Assembly: GCA_031973215.1 (NCBI GenBank)
Contig: DALYDK010000005.1
Coordinates: 1 to 64,000, forward strand
Length of the DNA stretch: 64,000 nt
Reading direction: 5' to 3'
From: DALYDK01 sp031973215
Lineage (GTDB): Bacteria; Patescibacteriota; Saccharimonadia; Saccharimonadales; CAIOMD01
Shown: one piece after another, positions 1 to 7,423 of the stretch
Position numbering within the stretch: the stretch's first letter is position 1
Layout of the letters: every line of letters starts with the position of its first letter
Notes under the pieces: model-generated
What the model was told of the DNA's origin: nothing
The model's input: the letters and a program-made list of their open reading frames with translations, nothing else
The model's database searches: none
Position numbers and translations under genes: made by a program

Positions 1-234
1 TAGAAGTATATAAAAAAGCGCTTAGGTAGAATTTAGGTTTTAGGTGATAGGTGTTAGGTGATAGTTTTAGATTATAGTGGGCGGAAGGTAGATTTTAGAT
101 TGTAGAATGTAGATATTTTTTGCCCGTAGGCTTTTTGGCTACTTTTTAGCCGGTAGAAAATGTAGCAAATTTATTATATTAGTTAGTGCTTAATTACTAG
201 AAGGTAGCAATTTAAAGATGTAGAATTAAGAAGT
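1..234. repeat. Gene-free AT-rich stretch with degenerate TAG-word repeats
   Basis: No credible coding frame is seen. The stretch is built from recurring short words such as TTAGGTGATAGG, TTTTAGATTATAG, GGTAGATTTTAGATT and GTAGAATGTAGAT. The same vocabulary returns at about 830-915, 1470-1530 and 7376-7420, always between genes. It resembles a slippage-derived or dispersed degenerate repeat rather than a defined element. No inverted repeat ends or terminator are obvious. The first bases may also include the end of a gene that lies outside the window. Confidence 0.5.
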
Positions 235-828
235 ATGAAAAAACAATCTCTTAAAAACAACTATGCGTTTATAGACAGCCAGAATTTAAATTTAGGCGTT
301 CGCTCGTTGGGGTGGCGTGTAGACTACAGAAAACTAAGGCTATATCTAAAAAATAAATACAATGTCGAAGAAGCATATATTTTCATAGGCTTAATTCAAG
401 ATAACCAAAAACTATATACAATGCTCCAAAAAGCTGGTTTTATACTAGTATTTAAGCCAACTATTAGATACTTTGTTAACGGAGTAGAAACTGTTAAAGG
501 GAATGTGGATGCTGAATTGGTTTTGCATGCGGCAGCAATTGAATTTTCCAACTACGATAAAGCAATAATTATTACTGGCGATGGTGATTTTGCATGTTTA
601 ATGGATTTCTTAAAAGATAAAAACAAATTGAAAAAAATAATTACACCTACAGAAAAGTATTCTCAGCTACTATCTCCTTTCAAAGACTTCATAGTAAAAG
701 CAGAACAAATCAGACATGCAATAGAGCTACAAAAAAACCAGACTCGGCGTTCGGTCGAAACCTTAAGCTTATCTGGTTATGGTGATAAAAAGATTATACC
801 AAAAAAGCCCAAAAAAAGCAATAAATAG
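235..828 (+). CDS. NYN-domain (LabA/DUF88-like, PIN-fold) putative RNase
   Basis: A 197-residue protein of the NYN family, whose PIN-like fold carries a metal-dependent RNase site. Seen in the sequence: the N-terminal strand with FIDSQNLNLG (about residues 13-22, first acidic residue), a central VDAELVLHAA (about 88-97), and IITGDGDFACLMDFL (about 112-126), the typical third acidic cluster. The acidic residues expected for metal binding (D14, D89 and the D/D of GDGDF) are present. The C-terminal 25 residues are Lys-rich and probably disordered. The gene stands alone, with repeat-like spacers on both sides. The substrate is unknown. The start is the first ATG after a weak AAGAAG. Confidence 0.85.
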   Translation: MKKQSLKNNYAFIDSQNLNLGVRSLGWRVDYRKLRLYLKNKYNVEEAYIFIGLIQDNQKLYTMLQKAGFILVFKPTIRYFVNGVETVKGNVDAELVLHAAAIEFSNYDKAIIITGDGDFACLMDFLKDKNKLKKIITPTEKYSQLLSPFKDFIVKAEQIRHAIELQKNQTRRSVETLSLSGYGDKKIIPKKPKKSNK

Positions 829-950
829 ACCGTGAATGTTAGATGACAGAAGGTAGATGGTGGACCACGGAGGGTCGAAGATAGATTCTAGATTATAGAA
901 GAAAGATATTGTAGGATTCAGAAAAATATAGTTATTGAATTGTAACAGTA
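829..950. repeat. Gene-free spacer with TAGA-word repeats
   Basis: Words such as AGAAGGTAGATGG, GATAGATTCTAGATTATAGAAG and AAAGATATTGTAGG repeat the style of bases 1-120. Nothing else is recognised here. Confidence 0.4.
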
Positions 951-1196
951 TTAATATTTTGAGTAAGTTTGATCGTCTCTTTTTGAAATCTGCAAAATTT
1001 TAACTACATCTTTTTCTTTAGAAAATATTATTCTTATATTCCCTTTTCTGGCTCTGTAAATATTAGTACTGCCCTTTAGCTTTTTTACATTAAGATTATC
1101 TATTTGGTTTTTACTAAGAAGTAAAATAACTTCTTTTATTATTTTTAAATCTTTAGGGGGTAACTTTTGTAAAAACTTAGATATTTTGTCGGTCAT
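951..1196 (-). CDS. RelE/ParE-family toxin of a toxin-antitoxin pair
   Basis: An 81-residue protein with the RelE/ParE pattern: an N-terminal two-helix hairpin (about residues 1-35), then VKKLKGSTNIYRARKGNIRI (about 38-57) and IIFSKEKDVVKILQISKRDD, the strands that form the RNase or gyrase-poison core. Basic residues K40, R48, R50 and R55 sit where RelE-type toxins keep catalytic or RNA-contact residues. The gene overlaps the upstream antitoxin by 20 bases, which suggests translational coupling. Whether it cuts mRNA (RelE) or poisons gyrase (ParE) cannot be told from sequence alone. Confidence 0.8.
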   Translation of the reverse strand: MTDKISKFLQKLPPKDLKIIKEVILLLSKNQIDNLNVKKLKGSTNIYRARKGNIRIIFSKEKDVVKILQISKRDDQTYSKY

Positions 1197-1416
1197 TGTC
1201 TAGTTTTTCTATTGACTGTAGTATTTGTTTTGCAGATACACCGTTTTTACTGATACTGGTGAAGTCGGCAACCGTTACCCAGTTTTCTTGACTGTTGATT
1301 TGTTTAATTACCGAATGTTTAATAAGTTCACTTCTAGACATATAATTACTTTTTGCGTAATTATCTATTTGGTCGACTAGCTCTTTTGGAAGCGATACAT
1401 TGAACGTTTTAATCAT
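1177..1416 (-). CDS. Ribbon-helix-helix (CopG-type) antitoxin
   Basis: A 79-residue protein when started at the internal ATG whose product begins MIKTFNVSLPKELVDQID. The frame is open 15 codons further upstream, but that extension would lie inside the promoter. Residues 1-45 give the ribbon-helix-helix pattern: a FNVSLP strand, helix A around ELVDQIDNYA, the turn NYMSRSEL, then helix B. The remaining 35 residues should wrap the toxin. A TTGACA-17-TACAAT promoter and a palindrome overlap the start, consistent with autoregulation. The distance from the -10 box implies a leaderless mRNA. Confidence 0.82.
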   Translation of the reverse strand: MIKTFNVSLPKELVDQIDNYAKSNYMSRSELIKHSVIKQINSQENWVTVADFTSISKNGVSAKQILQSIEKLDNDRQNI

Positions 1417-1451
1417 ACATATATTGTATGTTATTTGTATGCGATTGTCAA
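1414..1451 (-). promoter_or_regulatory. Promoter and putative operator of the toxin-antitoxin operon
   Basis: Read on the minus strand: -35 TTGACA at 1451-1446, 17-base spacer, -10 TACAAT at 1428-1423. The palindrome CATACA-5-TGTATG (1414-1430) covers the -10 box and the start codon, and a further TGTATG half-site lies at 1436-1441. This is a typical place for a RHH operator. The start codon sits 6 bases after the -10 box, so transcription should start at or next to it. Confidence 0.7.
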
Positions 1452-1545
1452 TCCTTGTCATTTATTACTTGATAGAAGGTGGAAGAGAGATTATAGAAGT
1501 TAGATGTTGGGTTTTTGGTTTAAGTTTCGATTGATGATTGAATGT

Positions 1546-1585
1546 TAGTAACAAAAATGTCACGATCGTGACATTTTTGTTACTA
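1546..1585. repeat. Perfect 40-bp palindrome between divergent genes
   Basis: The left half begins TAGTAACAAAAATGTC and the right half is its exact reverse complement, with the centre ACGATCGT. As RNA it folds either way into a stem with a GATC loop and an A-run/U-run, so it could act as a bidirectional terminator. It lies upstream of both flanking genes, however, where a terminator is not needed. An operator, an insulator or a protein-bound cruciform are alternatives. Confidence 0.75.
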
Positions 1586-1662
1586 AATCTTTAATTATGA
1601 ACATATAAATACTGTCTGTTTGTTGGCAATTAGTAAATAATGTGTTGTTTAAGGTAAAATGT

Positions 1663-2283
1663 ATGTATATGAAAAAAATATTATTTGTTTTGGGTGGTTT
1701 AGTAATATTGAGCCTCAGCACCCAAGTAGCTCTTGCTCAAGACGTAAACACCTACCCTAATACAACTCCAGAAGATGCCGCAAAAATTAACGACATACAA
1801 GGCCAGGTTAATAGTTCATACTTTCAAAATAACAGCCTTAAACAAGACGCCACAGGCGTAAGTCAAAACCCAGACGGTGCTGCAAATTTACTAAAAAACT
1901 CGACAGATCAGCAAACCATTAAAGTCACAGGCCCCATACCCACAGCAGATAACGCTACAGACAATAAAGATGTGCCGGTTATTGGTTTAATAATTTTTCT
2001 GCTAGTTATGATTGCCCCAATAGTTCTTATAATTAATATGCTAAAAAGTAATAAAAAAGAGGTTGCTACAGAGCCAGCAACCGTTAATGCGGTAGAAGAA
2101 TACAGCCAGGCAGATGAAGATATAACAGAGGCTCAACTAGCCGAAACTAACGAACTAAATGAACAAAACAGCGATGAACCTAAAGAAAAGCCCGACGAAC
2201 CGGTAGAAAAAATCAAAAAAGATATAAAAAAGAAGCCTTCTAAAAAATCTAAGAAAAAATCAAAAAAGAAGAAAAAGAAATAG
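1663..2283 (+). CDS. Secreted/anchored membrane protein with Lys-rich tail
   Basis: Function not recognised. Start choice: AAGG at 1651 is 8 bases before the ATG at 1663; an ATG at 1669 is also possible. The protein begins with a signal peptide (KKILFVLGGLVILSLSTQVA, then LAQ), followed by about 85 Asn/Gln/Thr-rich extracellular residues. One membrane helix (VIGLIIFLLVMIAPIVLIIN) precedes a cytoplasmic tail rich in Glu and Asp that ends in a long Lys-rich run. Such Lys-rich ends could bind nucleic acid or the membrane surface, as in YidC tails. The gene converges with jag, with 1 base between them. Confidence 0.6.
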   Translation: MYMKKILFVLGGLVILSLSTQVALAQDVNTYPNTTPEDAAKINDIQGQVNSSYFQNNSLKQDATGVSQNPDGAANLLKNSTDQQTIKVTGPIPTADNATDNKDVPVIGLIIFLLVMIAPIVLIINMLKSNKKEVATEPATVNAVEEYSQADEDITEAQLAETNELNEQNSDEPKEKPDEPVEKIKKDIKKKPSKKSKKKSKKKKKK

Positions 2284-2284
2284 T

Positions 2285-2761
2285 TTATTTGTCTTCTTTT
2301 TTAGGGGCGAAAATAACCACATGACGATCGCGTCCAAAACCGTCTGATTCTGTTTCTAGGCCGTGATCATTCGCTACCTTATGAACAATGCGCCTATCTG
2401 CGGCGTTCATTGGGCGAACTTTGTAGTCTTCGCCTTTTTCTTTGATTAGCTTAATCCATTCTTCTACTTTTTCGGCTAACCTTTCGTGGCGGCCTTTTTT
2501 GTAGTCGGCTATGTCGACATTTACTCTACTATATTCATAATCGTTGTTTTTAAGAGCTGTGCTAACCATGTACTGCAAAGAGCGCATTGTTTCACCGCGT
2601 TGGCCAATTAAAAAGCCATTCATGTGAGTTGAGGGCACCGAAAGCTCTATAACATCATCTTCGTGAGTGGCGTGCACTTCTGTGTTTAAACCAAAAAAAG
2701 ACAAAATGTCTTCTAAATATTTTTGGGCATAAGATATTGATTCATCTAAACCTTTGGCCAT
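2285..2761 (-). CDS. khpB: RNA-binding protein Jag/KhpB (KH + R3H)
   Basis: A 158-residue protein with a KH domain (GFLIGQRGETMRSLQ, GxxG-type loop, about residues 49-63) followed by an R3H domain (RPMNAADRRIVHKVAND, about 116-132, with the R...H core). The family binds sRNA and mRNA and affects cell elongation in Firmicutes. The N-terminal Jag_N domain of longer homologues is missing. It sits directly downstream of yidC (2 bases apart), the usual jag place beside the origin. Confidence 0.93.
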   Translation of the reverse strand: MAKGLDESISYAQKYLEDILSFFGLNTEVHATHEDDVIELSVPSTHMNGFLIGQRGETMRSLQYMVSTALKNNDYEYSRVNVDIADYKKGRHERLAEKVEEWIKLIKEKGEDYKVRPMNAADRRIVHKVANDHGLETESDGFGRDRHVVIFAPKKEDK

Positions 2762-2763
2762 AA

Positions 2764-3708
2764 TTATTTCCTCCGTTTTTTAGTTTTTTTACTTTTTTTG
2801 GTTTTGTTTTTTGGTTTTTTAGTAGTATTCGTTGATTCAATAATCTCGGCCTCTACTGGCTCGCCGTCTACTTCTGCTTCCATTTCGGTAACATCTTTCT
2901 TTAAGATTCTGCTTTGTTGCCAAATGGCTATTAAGCCACCTACCATCCAGTAAAGCGATAAGGCTGAAGCTAAGTTAATTGCCACAATAAACAAAAAGAA
3001 AGGAATAATATACAGCGTTAGTTTATTGGTTGCTGCCTGGACCTCTGACTGATCTACCTCTTTACCGGCGGCGGTATCTTTAAGTAGCACTCTTAGGCTA
3101 CGAGTATTTTTATCTGTCATCATTAACTGGCGGCTTTGGTAATATTGAACAACCACCGAACCAATAACTAACAGCATAGCTGGCCAGTAAAAGCCCTCTG
3201 GACCGGTTGCTGACCTAGTAAGATCAACTAATCCCATTAATGACTCGTCAAAGTTCTGTATATTGTTTGCTAAAGACTCTACATAAGGCAGATTCTGAAC
3301 CCAAGAATATGTTTGAGTTACTAATGAGTTTGGGTCTTTAATTATTTTTGTAATTGCCAGGTAAAGAGCTAGTAAAATTGGTAGTTGAGCCAATATTATT
3401 CCTATAGAACCAAAGGGGCTGACCTCTTTTTCTTTATAGAGCTCCATCATAAGCTTTGACTCTAGAGCTTTGTCACCCTTGGCCTGCTTTTTTATTTTTT
3501 TCATTTCTGGCTGGAGCTTTTTAAGCGCCATAGCATGATGAAGTTGCTTTTTTAGAAGTGGGTATAGGGCAATTCTAACCAACAAAGTAAAGATAATAAT
3601 TGCTACACCAAGATTATGGCCAGGCAAAATGGCAATAATTATTACTAATAGGTTAAATATTGGTTGCCCAATAAGGACATGAAAAACTTGTCCAATAAAA
3701 TTAAACAT
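2764..3708 (-). CDS. yidC: YidC/Oxa1 membrane protein insertase
   Basis: A 314-residue protein when started at the internal ATG (MFNFIGQVFHV); the frame is open 9 codons further upstream, but without a better ribosome site. The conserved core is seen: LLVRIALYPLLKKQ with the groove arginine (about residue 48), a basic coiled cytoplasmic hairpin, and later helices around PILLALYLAI and LYWMVGGLIAIWQQ. The tail is Lys-rich (KKPKNKTKKSKKTKKRRK), as in YidC forms that contact ribosomes. There is no large periplasmic domain, as in Gram-positive YidC. It inserts membrane proteins such as the many pilins and channel proteins encoded nearby. Confidence 0.94.
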   Translation of the reverse strand: MFNFIGQVFHVLIGQPIFNLLVIIIAILPGHNLGVAIIIFTLLVRIALYPLLKKQLHHAMALKKLQPEMKKIKKQAKGDKALESKLMMELYKEKEVSPFGSIGIILAQLPILLALYLAITKIIKDPNSLVTQTYSWVQNLPYVESLANNIQNFDESLMGLVDLTRSATGPEGFYWPAMLLVIGSVVVQYYQSRQLMMTDKNTRSLRVLLKDTAAGKEVDQSEVQAATNKLTLYIIPFFLFIVAINLASALSLYWMVGGLIAIWQQSRILKKDVTEMEAEVDGEPVEAEIIESTNTTKKPKNKTKKSKKTKKRRK

Positions 3709-3762
3709 ACTTATATTCAATTTTAGCACGAACAAACAGATATAACAGAATTTATAACAATT

Positions 3763-4110
3763 TTATAATTGAAGGTTTTTTATTTCTGAAAAGTGCTTTT
3801 TTACAGATTCGCTGAGTTCGTCAAATGGCATATTAAGTATTTTTTCATCGTAAACGGTAAAAATAATATCCTGATTTGTTAAAAAGCTATCTGCCTGTAA
3901 CCGGCAAGCTTCATAAAAGCGTCTTCTGATTCGGTTTCGTTTTGGGGCACTTTTAGTGACTTTTTTACTAACGACTACAGAAATTCGGTATGTTTTTTTA
4001 AGATTTTTACTAACTTTTAAACTGTAAAATTGGCCACGTAAAGCAATGCCCTTTCTGTATGTATAGTTAAGGCTTCCAAGTCCATGAAAACGATGATTTT
4101 TAGCTAACAA
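3763..4110 (-). CDS. rnpA: Ribonuclease P protein component
   Basis: A 115-residue basic protein. The RNR motif APKRNRIRRRFYEACR (about residues 64-79) and the N-terminal FHGLGSLNYTYRKG strand/loop fit RnpA. It binds RNase P RNA to mature tRNA 5' ends. It lies between rpmH and yidC in the conserved origin-side order. Confidence 0.93.
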   Translation of the reverse strand: MLAKNHRFHGLGSLNYTYRKGIALRGQFYSLKVSKNLKKTYRISVVVSKKVTKSAPKRNRIRRRFYEACRLQADSFLTNQDIIFTVYDEKILNMPFDELSESVKKHFSEIKNLQL

Positions 4111-4191
4111 AATATTTCCTTTTAATAAAACAAAACTAAAGCTACTAAATATAATAGTAGCTAATTTCTTTTTTAACTAGTAGAAACCAAA

Positions 4192-4329
4192 TTAGTAGCT
4201 AATTTTAGCGCGGCCTTTTTGGCGGCGCCTTTTTAGCATTAACTTACCAGAAGCAGATGACATTCTTTTTAAAAATCCATGTCGCTTGCTAGCTTTGCGG
4301 GCTTTTGGTTGATGAGTTCGTTTAGGCAT
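4192..4329 (-). CDS. rpmH: 50S ribosomal protein L34 (bL34)
   Basis: A 45-residue, strongly basic protein starting MPKRTHQPKARKASKRHGFL and ending GRAKISY. The pattern of KRT..P...K......GF..RM....G...L..RR.KGR is the L34 signature. It is the first gene left of the origin and is followed at 81 bases by rnpA, the classic rpmH-rnpA pair. Confidence 0.95.
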   Translation of the reverse strand: MPKRTHQPKARKASKRHGFLKRMSSASGKLMLKRRRQKGRAKISY

Positions 4330-4625
4330 AATTCAACTGAATATATTAACAGATATGGTGTCCTTTAACAAGCACTAGCCTTGTGGAATAAATTTACTGT
4401 TTGTAAAATTAACATTCTTTTTTACCTTTTTACTATGTTTTTTTCCACAGTAAGGGTTTAGTTATCCACCCTTGTAACAGGGGTGGATATATTGTGTGGA
4501 AAAAGACAACCCCTTTTTAAGTATGCAAGTTAATAATTATCTATATTTTTCAACAAACTGTGGAAAACATACCACTTTTTGTTTATAGTAAGTGGTAACG
4601 AAATTCAAAAAGAGGGTAAAAATAG
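4330..4625. other. Probable oriC: DnaA-box cluster upstream of dnaA
   Basis: A 296-base AT-rich gap between divergent rpmH and dnaA. DnaA-box-like 9-mers: TGTGGAATA (4382-4390), TTTTCCACA (4441-4449), TTATCCACC (4462-4470), TGTGGAAAA (4495-4503) and TGTGGAAAA (4559-4567). The arms TATCCACCC (4463-4471) and GGGTGGATA (4481-4489) form an exact inverted pair of boxes. T-rich tracts at 4400-4440 could be the unwinding element. The change of gene direction here supports an origin. Confidence 0.8.
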
Positions 4626-6032
4626 ATGGACAAAAAGGTTGCCTTAAAAGATGCAGCATTATGGCAAACAATACAGGGCGAAGTTGAGCTAACAATTTCT
4701 AGGGCCAGCTACATTACTTGGTTTAAAAACACTAGGGTTTTAAGACAAGAAGAAAATGTTTTAACTATTGGGGTTCCTAATATATTCACCAAAACCCAAA
4801 TGGAATCTAAATACAAAGCCCTATTAGATGAACTTTTAGAAAAAAACAATGCTAGTGACGTTGTTTTAGAATTTAAAATTCACTCTTCTGTTGCCCATAG
4901 CCGTAAACCCGAAAAAACCAGCGAAGAAGTAGTAGTAATTACAGAAGAAACAAGATCTGGCCAAAGGCAACCACAATTACCAGTAAATGGCCCTAGTGCT
5001 GTTGCCCATTCCTATAGACAGGGCCTAAACAACCAATATACATTTGATAGCTTTGTGGTCGGTGGTGGTAACGATCTTGCTTACGCAGCTTGCCAGGCTA
5101 TAAGTAACAATCCAGGAACAAAATACAACCCTTTGTTTGTTTATGGTGATTCTGGACTAGGAAAAACTCATCTTATTCAGGCAGTAGGAAACGAAATTAC
5201 AAAAAAATTCCCTGGTAGCAATATTGTTTATGTAGCTAGTGAACAATTTGTTCAAGAGTTTTTAGATTCTATAAGATACAAAAAAATATCTGACTTTACA
5301 GCCCACTACAGAAGCGCCGATGTTTTAATAGTAGACGATATTCAATTTTTTGCCGGTAAAGAAAAAACCCAAGAAGAGTTTTTTCATACTTTTAATGCCC
5401 TTAGGCAGGCGGATAAGCAAATTATTATAAGTAGCGATAAGCCGCCTAAGTCTATACCCAACCTAGAAGATAGGCTGAGAAGCCGTTTTGAATGGGGTAT
5501 GTCTGTAGATATTAGTGCCCCAGACTTTGAAACTAGGTGCGCAATTATTCAAAACAAAGCCGAAAATCATTCGGTTAGTTTAGATCAAGACTTAGTAGAG
5601 TTCTTAGCTAAACGGGTTCAAAGCAATGTTAGAGAGTTAGAGGGTGAGCTTAACCAACTACTCGCTTTCTGTGAAATGCGAAACCTAAGCCCAAATGTAA
5701 ACATAGCCACTGCCCTATTTGGAGCCCAGGTTGCCAGGCCGAAACATATATCTCCTAAGCAAATTATTGAAAGAACTGCCAAATACTTCGATATTCCTAT
5801 GGATGAATTACTAAGCCCAAGAAGAGATAAAGAAATTGTTCTGCCCCGGCAAGTTGCTATGTACTTACTAAGAAGTGAACTGCACCTTAGTTTTCCAAAA
5901 ATAGCCCAAGAGTTAGGTAGAAAAGATCACACAACAGCCATGCATTCAGTAGAAAAAATGAGTAAAGAACTTCAGTTCGACGCCCTACTAAAAGATCAAA
6001 TTAAAGAAATTATGGATTCTATTAATGCCTAA
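4626..6032 (+). CDS. dnaA: Chromosomal replication initiator DnaA
   Basis: A 468-residue protein with the full layout. Domain I is at about residues 1-85, followed by a short linker. The AAA+ domain carries Walker A GDSGLGKTH (about 177-185), Walker B VLIVDDIQF and a sensor region. Domain IV has the DNA-binding signature GRKDHTTAMHSVEKM (about 437-451). It opens oriC by binding the boxes on either side of the gene. It is the first gene of the rightward dnaA-dnaN-recF run. Confidence 0.98.
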   Translation: MDKKVALKDAALWQTIQGEVELTISRASYITWFKNTRVLRQEENVLTIGVPNIFTKTQMESKYKALLDELLEKNNASDVVLEFKIHSSVAHSRKPEKTSEEVVVITEETRSGQRQPQLPVNGPSAVAHSYRQGLNNQYTFDSFVVGGGNDLAYAACQAISNNPGTKYNPLFVYGDSGLGKTHLIQAVGNEITKKFPGSNIVYVASEQFVQEFLDSIRYKKISDFTAHYRSADVLIVDDIQFFAGKEKTQEEFFHTFNALRQADKQIIISSDKPPKSIPNLEDRLRSRFEWGMSVDISAPDFETRCAIIQNKAENHSVSLDQDLVEFLAKRVQSNVRELEGELNQLLAFCEMRNLSPNVNIATALFGAQVARPKHISPKQIIERTAKYFDIPMDELLSPRRDKEIVLPRQVAMYLLRSELHLSFPKIAQELGRKDHTTAMHSVEKMSKELQFDALLKDQIKEIMDSINA

Positions 6033-6283
6033 AATGTTGCCTAATACTGTGAAAAAGCCCGTGGAAAGTATGTTTATAAAAACTACTTTGTACACATTAT
6101 TTTCACACCATAGTCTAAACAATGGTTCTTACACACATTTTTTGCCCACCCAAAACAACCCACTTTTAACCAAGTTGTACACATTTTTTATAGAAATTTC
6201 ATCTGTTAATTTTAGTTTTAAACATTATTCACAGGGCCTATATAAACTAAAACTAATTAAATATATATAAGGAGTATTTAATA
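6033..6283. other. dnaA-dnaN spacer with further DnaA-box-like sites
   Basis: An AT-rich 251-base gap. TGTGAAAAA (6048-6056, reverse of TTTTTCACA) and TTATTCACA (6225-6233) fit TTWTNCACA; ATTTTCACA (about 6099-6107) is one base off. This could be the second half of a bipartite origin or an autoregulatory region. A frame open from within the dnaA end is judged not to be a gene. AAGGAG at 6269-6274 is the dnaN ribosome site. Confidence 0.55.
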
Positions 6284-7378
6284 ATGAAGCTGCAAGTCAC
6301 CCAAGAAAATTTAAGTAAAGCACTTAGCAATGTAGCTAAGGTTGCTATGTCAAACAAAAACCCCCTGCCAATATTAAATAACGTCCTTTTAAGAACAGAC
6401 GATAACAGGTTAAGCATTTCTGCCACTAACCTTGAAATTGCCATAAGTGAAAAGATTGGATCTAAAGTTAAAAACGAAGGTTCTATAACAGTTCCCGCAA
6501 GACTAATGCAGGAGTATATATCTAGCTTACCTACAGGCGTTATAGATCTTGAGTTAGATGAAAATAAGCTTCATATAAGTACCGAACAGTTCAAATCTAC
6601 TATTAATGGTGTTGTTTCAGACGACTACCCAGATATCCCTTCTGTTGAAAAAAATGTTGAATGGTCTATTCCTGCCAAAGAATTTAAGAAAGGTCTACAA
6701 CAGGTTGTATTTGCTGCTAGTAGCGATGAAGCACGCCCAGTTTTAACCGGTGTTTACTTAAAGACAATAGATGGTGAATTATTTGCAGTTGCAACCGATA
6801 GCTATAGATTGTCTGAAAAGAAGCTACTTAAGACCAATCAAGACATTTCTTTATTAGTTCCCGCATCTGCGCTGCAAGAAGTGCTTAGAGTTATTCCAGA
6901 ATCAGCAGACAAGGTAGAGGTTTTTGCCGACAACCAACAAGTACTTTTTAGAATAGCCGATATAGAGGTTGTTTCTAAGTTAATTGATGTTCCCTATCCA
7001 GACTATAAGAAACTGATTCCTAAAGAATTTGCCGTATCTGCGACACTTGCTAAAGAAGAATTTGTTTCTATTACAAAAGTATCTAGCTTATTTGCTAGAG
7101 AAAGCGCCGGCAGCGTAACTATTAAAGTAAATGAAGATGACGGCACTATAAGTATTGCTTCTATTGCCTCACAAATAGGCGAAAACAATTCTAAGGCCAA
7201 AGCTAAAGTAAGTGGCGAGGGAGAGGTAACGCTAAATTCAAGATATCTTCTAGATGCGCTTAATTCTATGGATGCAGAAGAAGTTACATTTAGCTTTAAT
7301 GGTAAGTTAGAGCCGTGTCTACTAACCAGTAATGAGGCTCAAGATTTAACTGGGCTAATAATGCCTTTAAAATCGTAG
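6284..7378 (+). CDS. dnaN: DNA polymerase III beta sliding clamp
   Basis: A 364-residue protein, the usual clamp length, with three repeated clamp folds. Seen: the N-terminal MKLQVTQENLSKALSNVAKV, central PARLMQEYISSLP and ATDSYRLSEKKL (the clamp ATDxxRL motif), and a C-terminal LTGLIMPLKS that matches the family end LxxxxMPMR/K. The ring tethers the polymerase to DNA. A good Shine-Dalgarno lies about 9 bases upstream. Confidence 0.97.
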   Translation: MKLQVTQENLSKALSNVAKVAMSNKNPLPILNNVLLRTDDNRLSISATNLEIAISEKIGSKVKNEGSITVPARLMQEYISSLPTGVIDLELDENKLHISTEQFKSTINGVVSDDYPDIPSVEKNVEWSIPAKEFKKGLQQVVFAASSDEARPVLTGVYLKTIDGELFAVATDSYRLSEKKLLKTNQDISLLVPASALQEVLRVIPESADKVEVFADNQQVLFRIADIEVVSKLIDVPYPDYKKLIPKEFAVSATLAKEEFVSITKVSSLFARESAGSVTIKVNEDDGTISIASIASQIGENNSKAKAKVSGEGEVTLNSRYLLDALNSMDAEEVTFSFNGKLEPCLLTSNEAQDLTGLIMPLKS

Positions 7379-7423
7379 ATTTAGATATTTGATAATAGAT
7401 TTTAGAAAATAGATAATATAACA

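Noticed and set aside
1546..1585. Palindrome as a plain intrinsic terminator
   Set aside because: Not excluded, but no transcript ends there: both neighbours read away from it. Kept as an unexplained palindrome.
6025..6270. Open frame of 81 codons between dnaA and dnaN
   Set aside because: It starts inside dnaA without a ribosome site, has an odd composition (many His, Phe, Lys, Leu) and covers DnaA-box-like sites; better read as non-coding origin or spacer.
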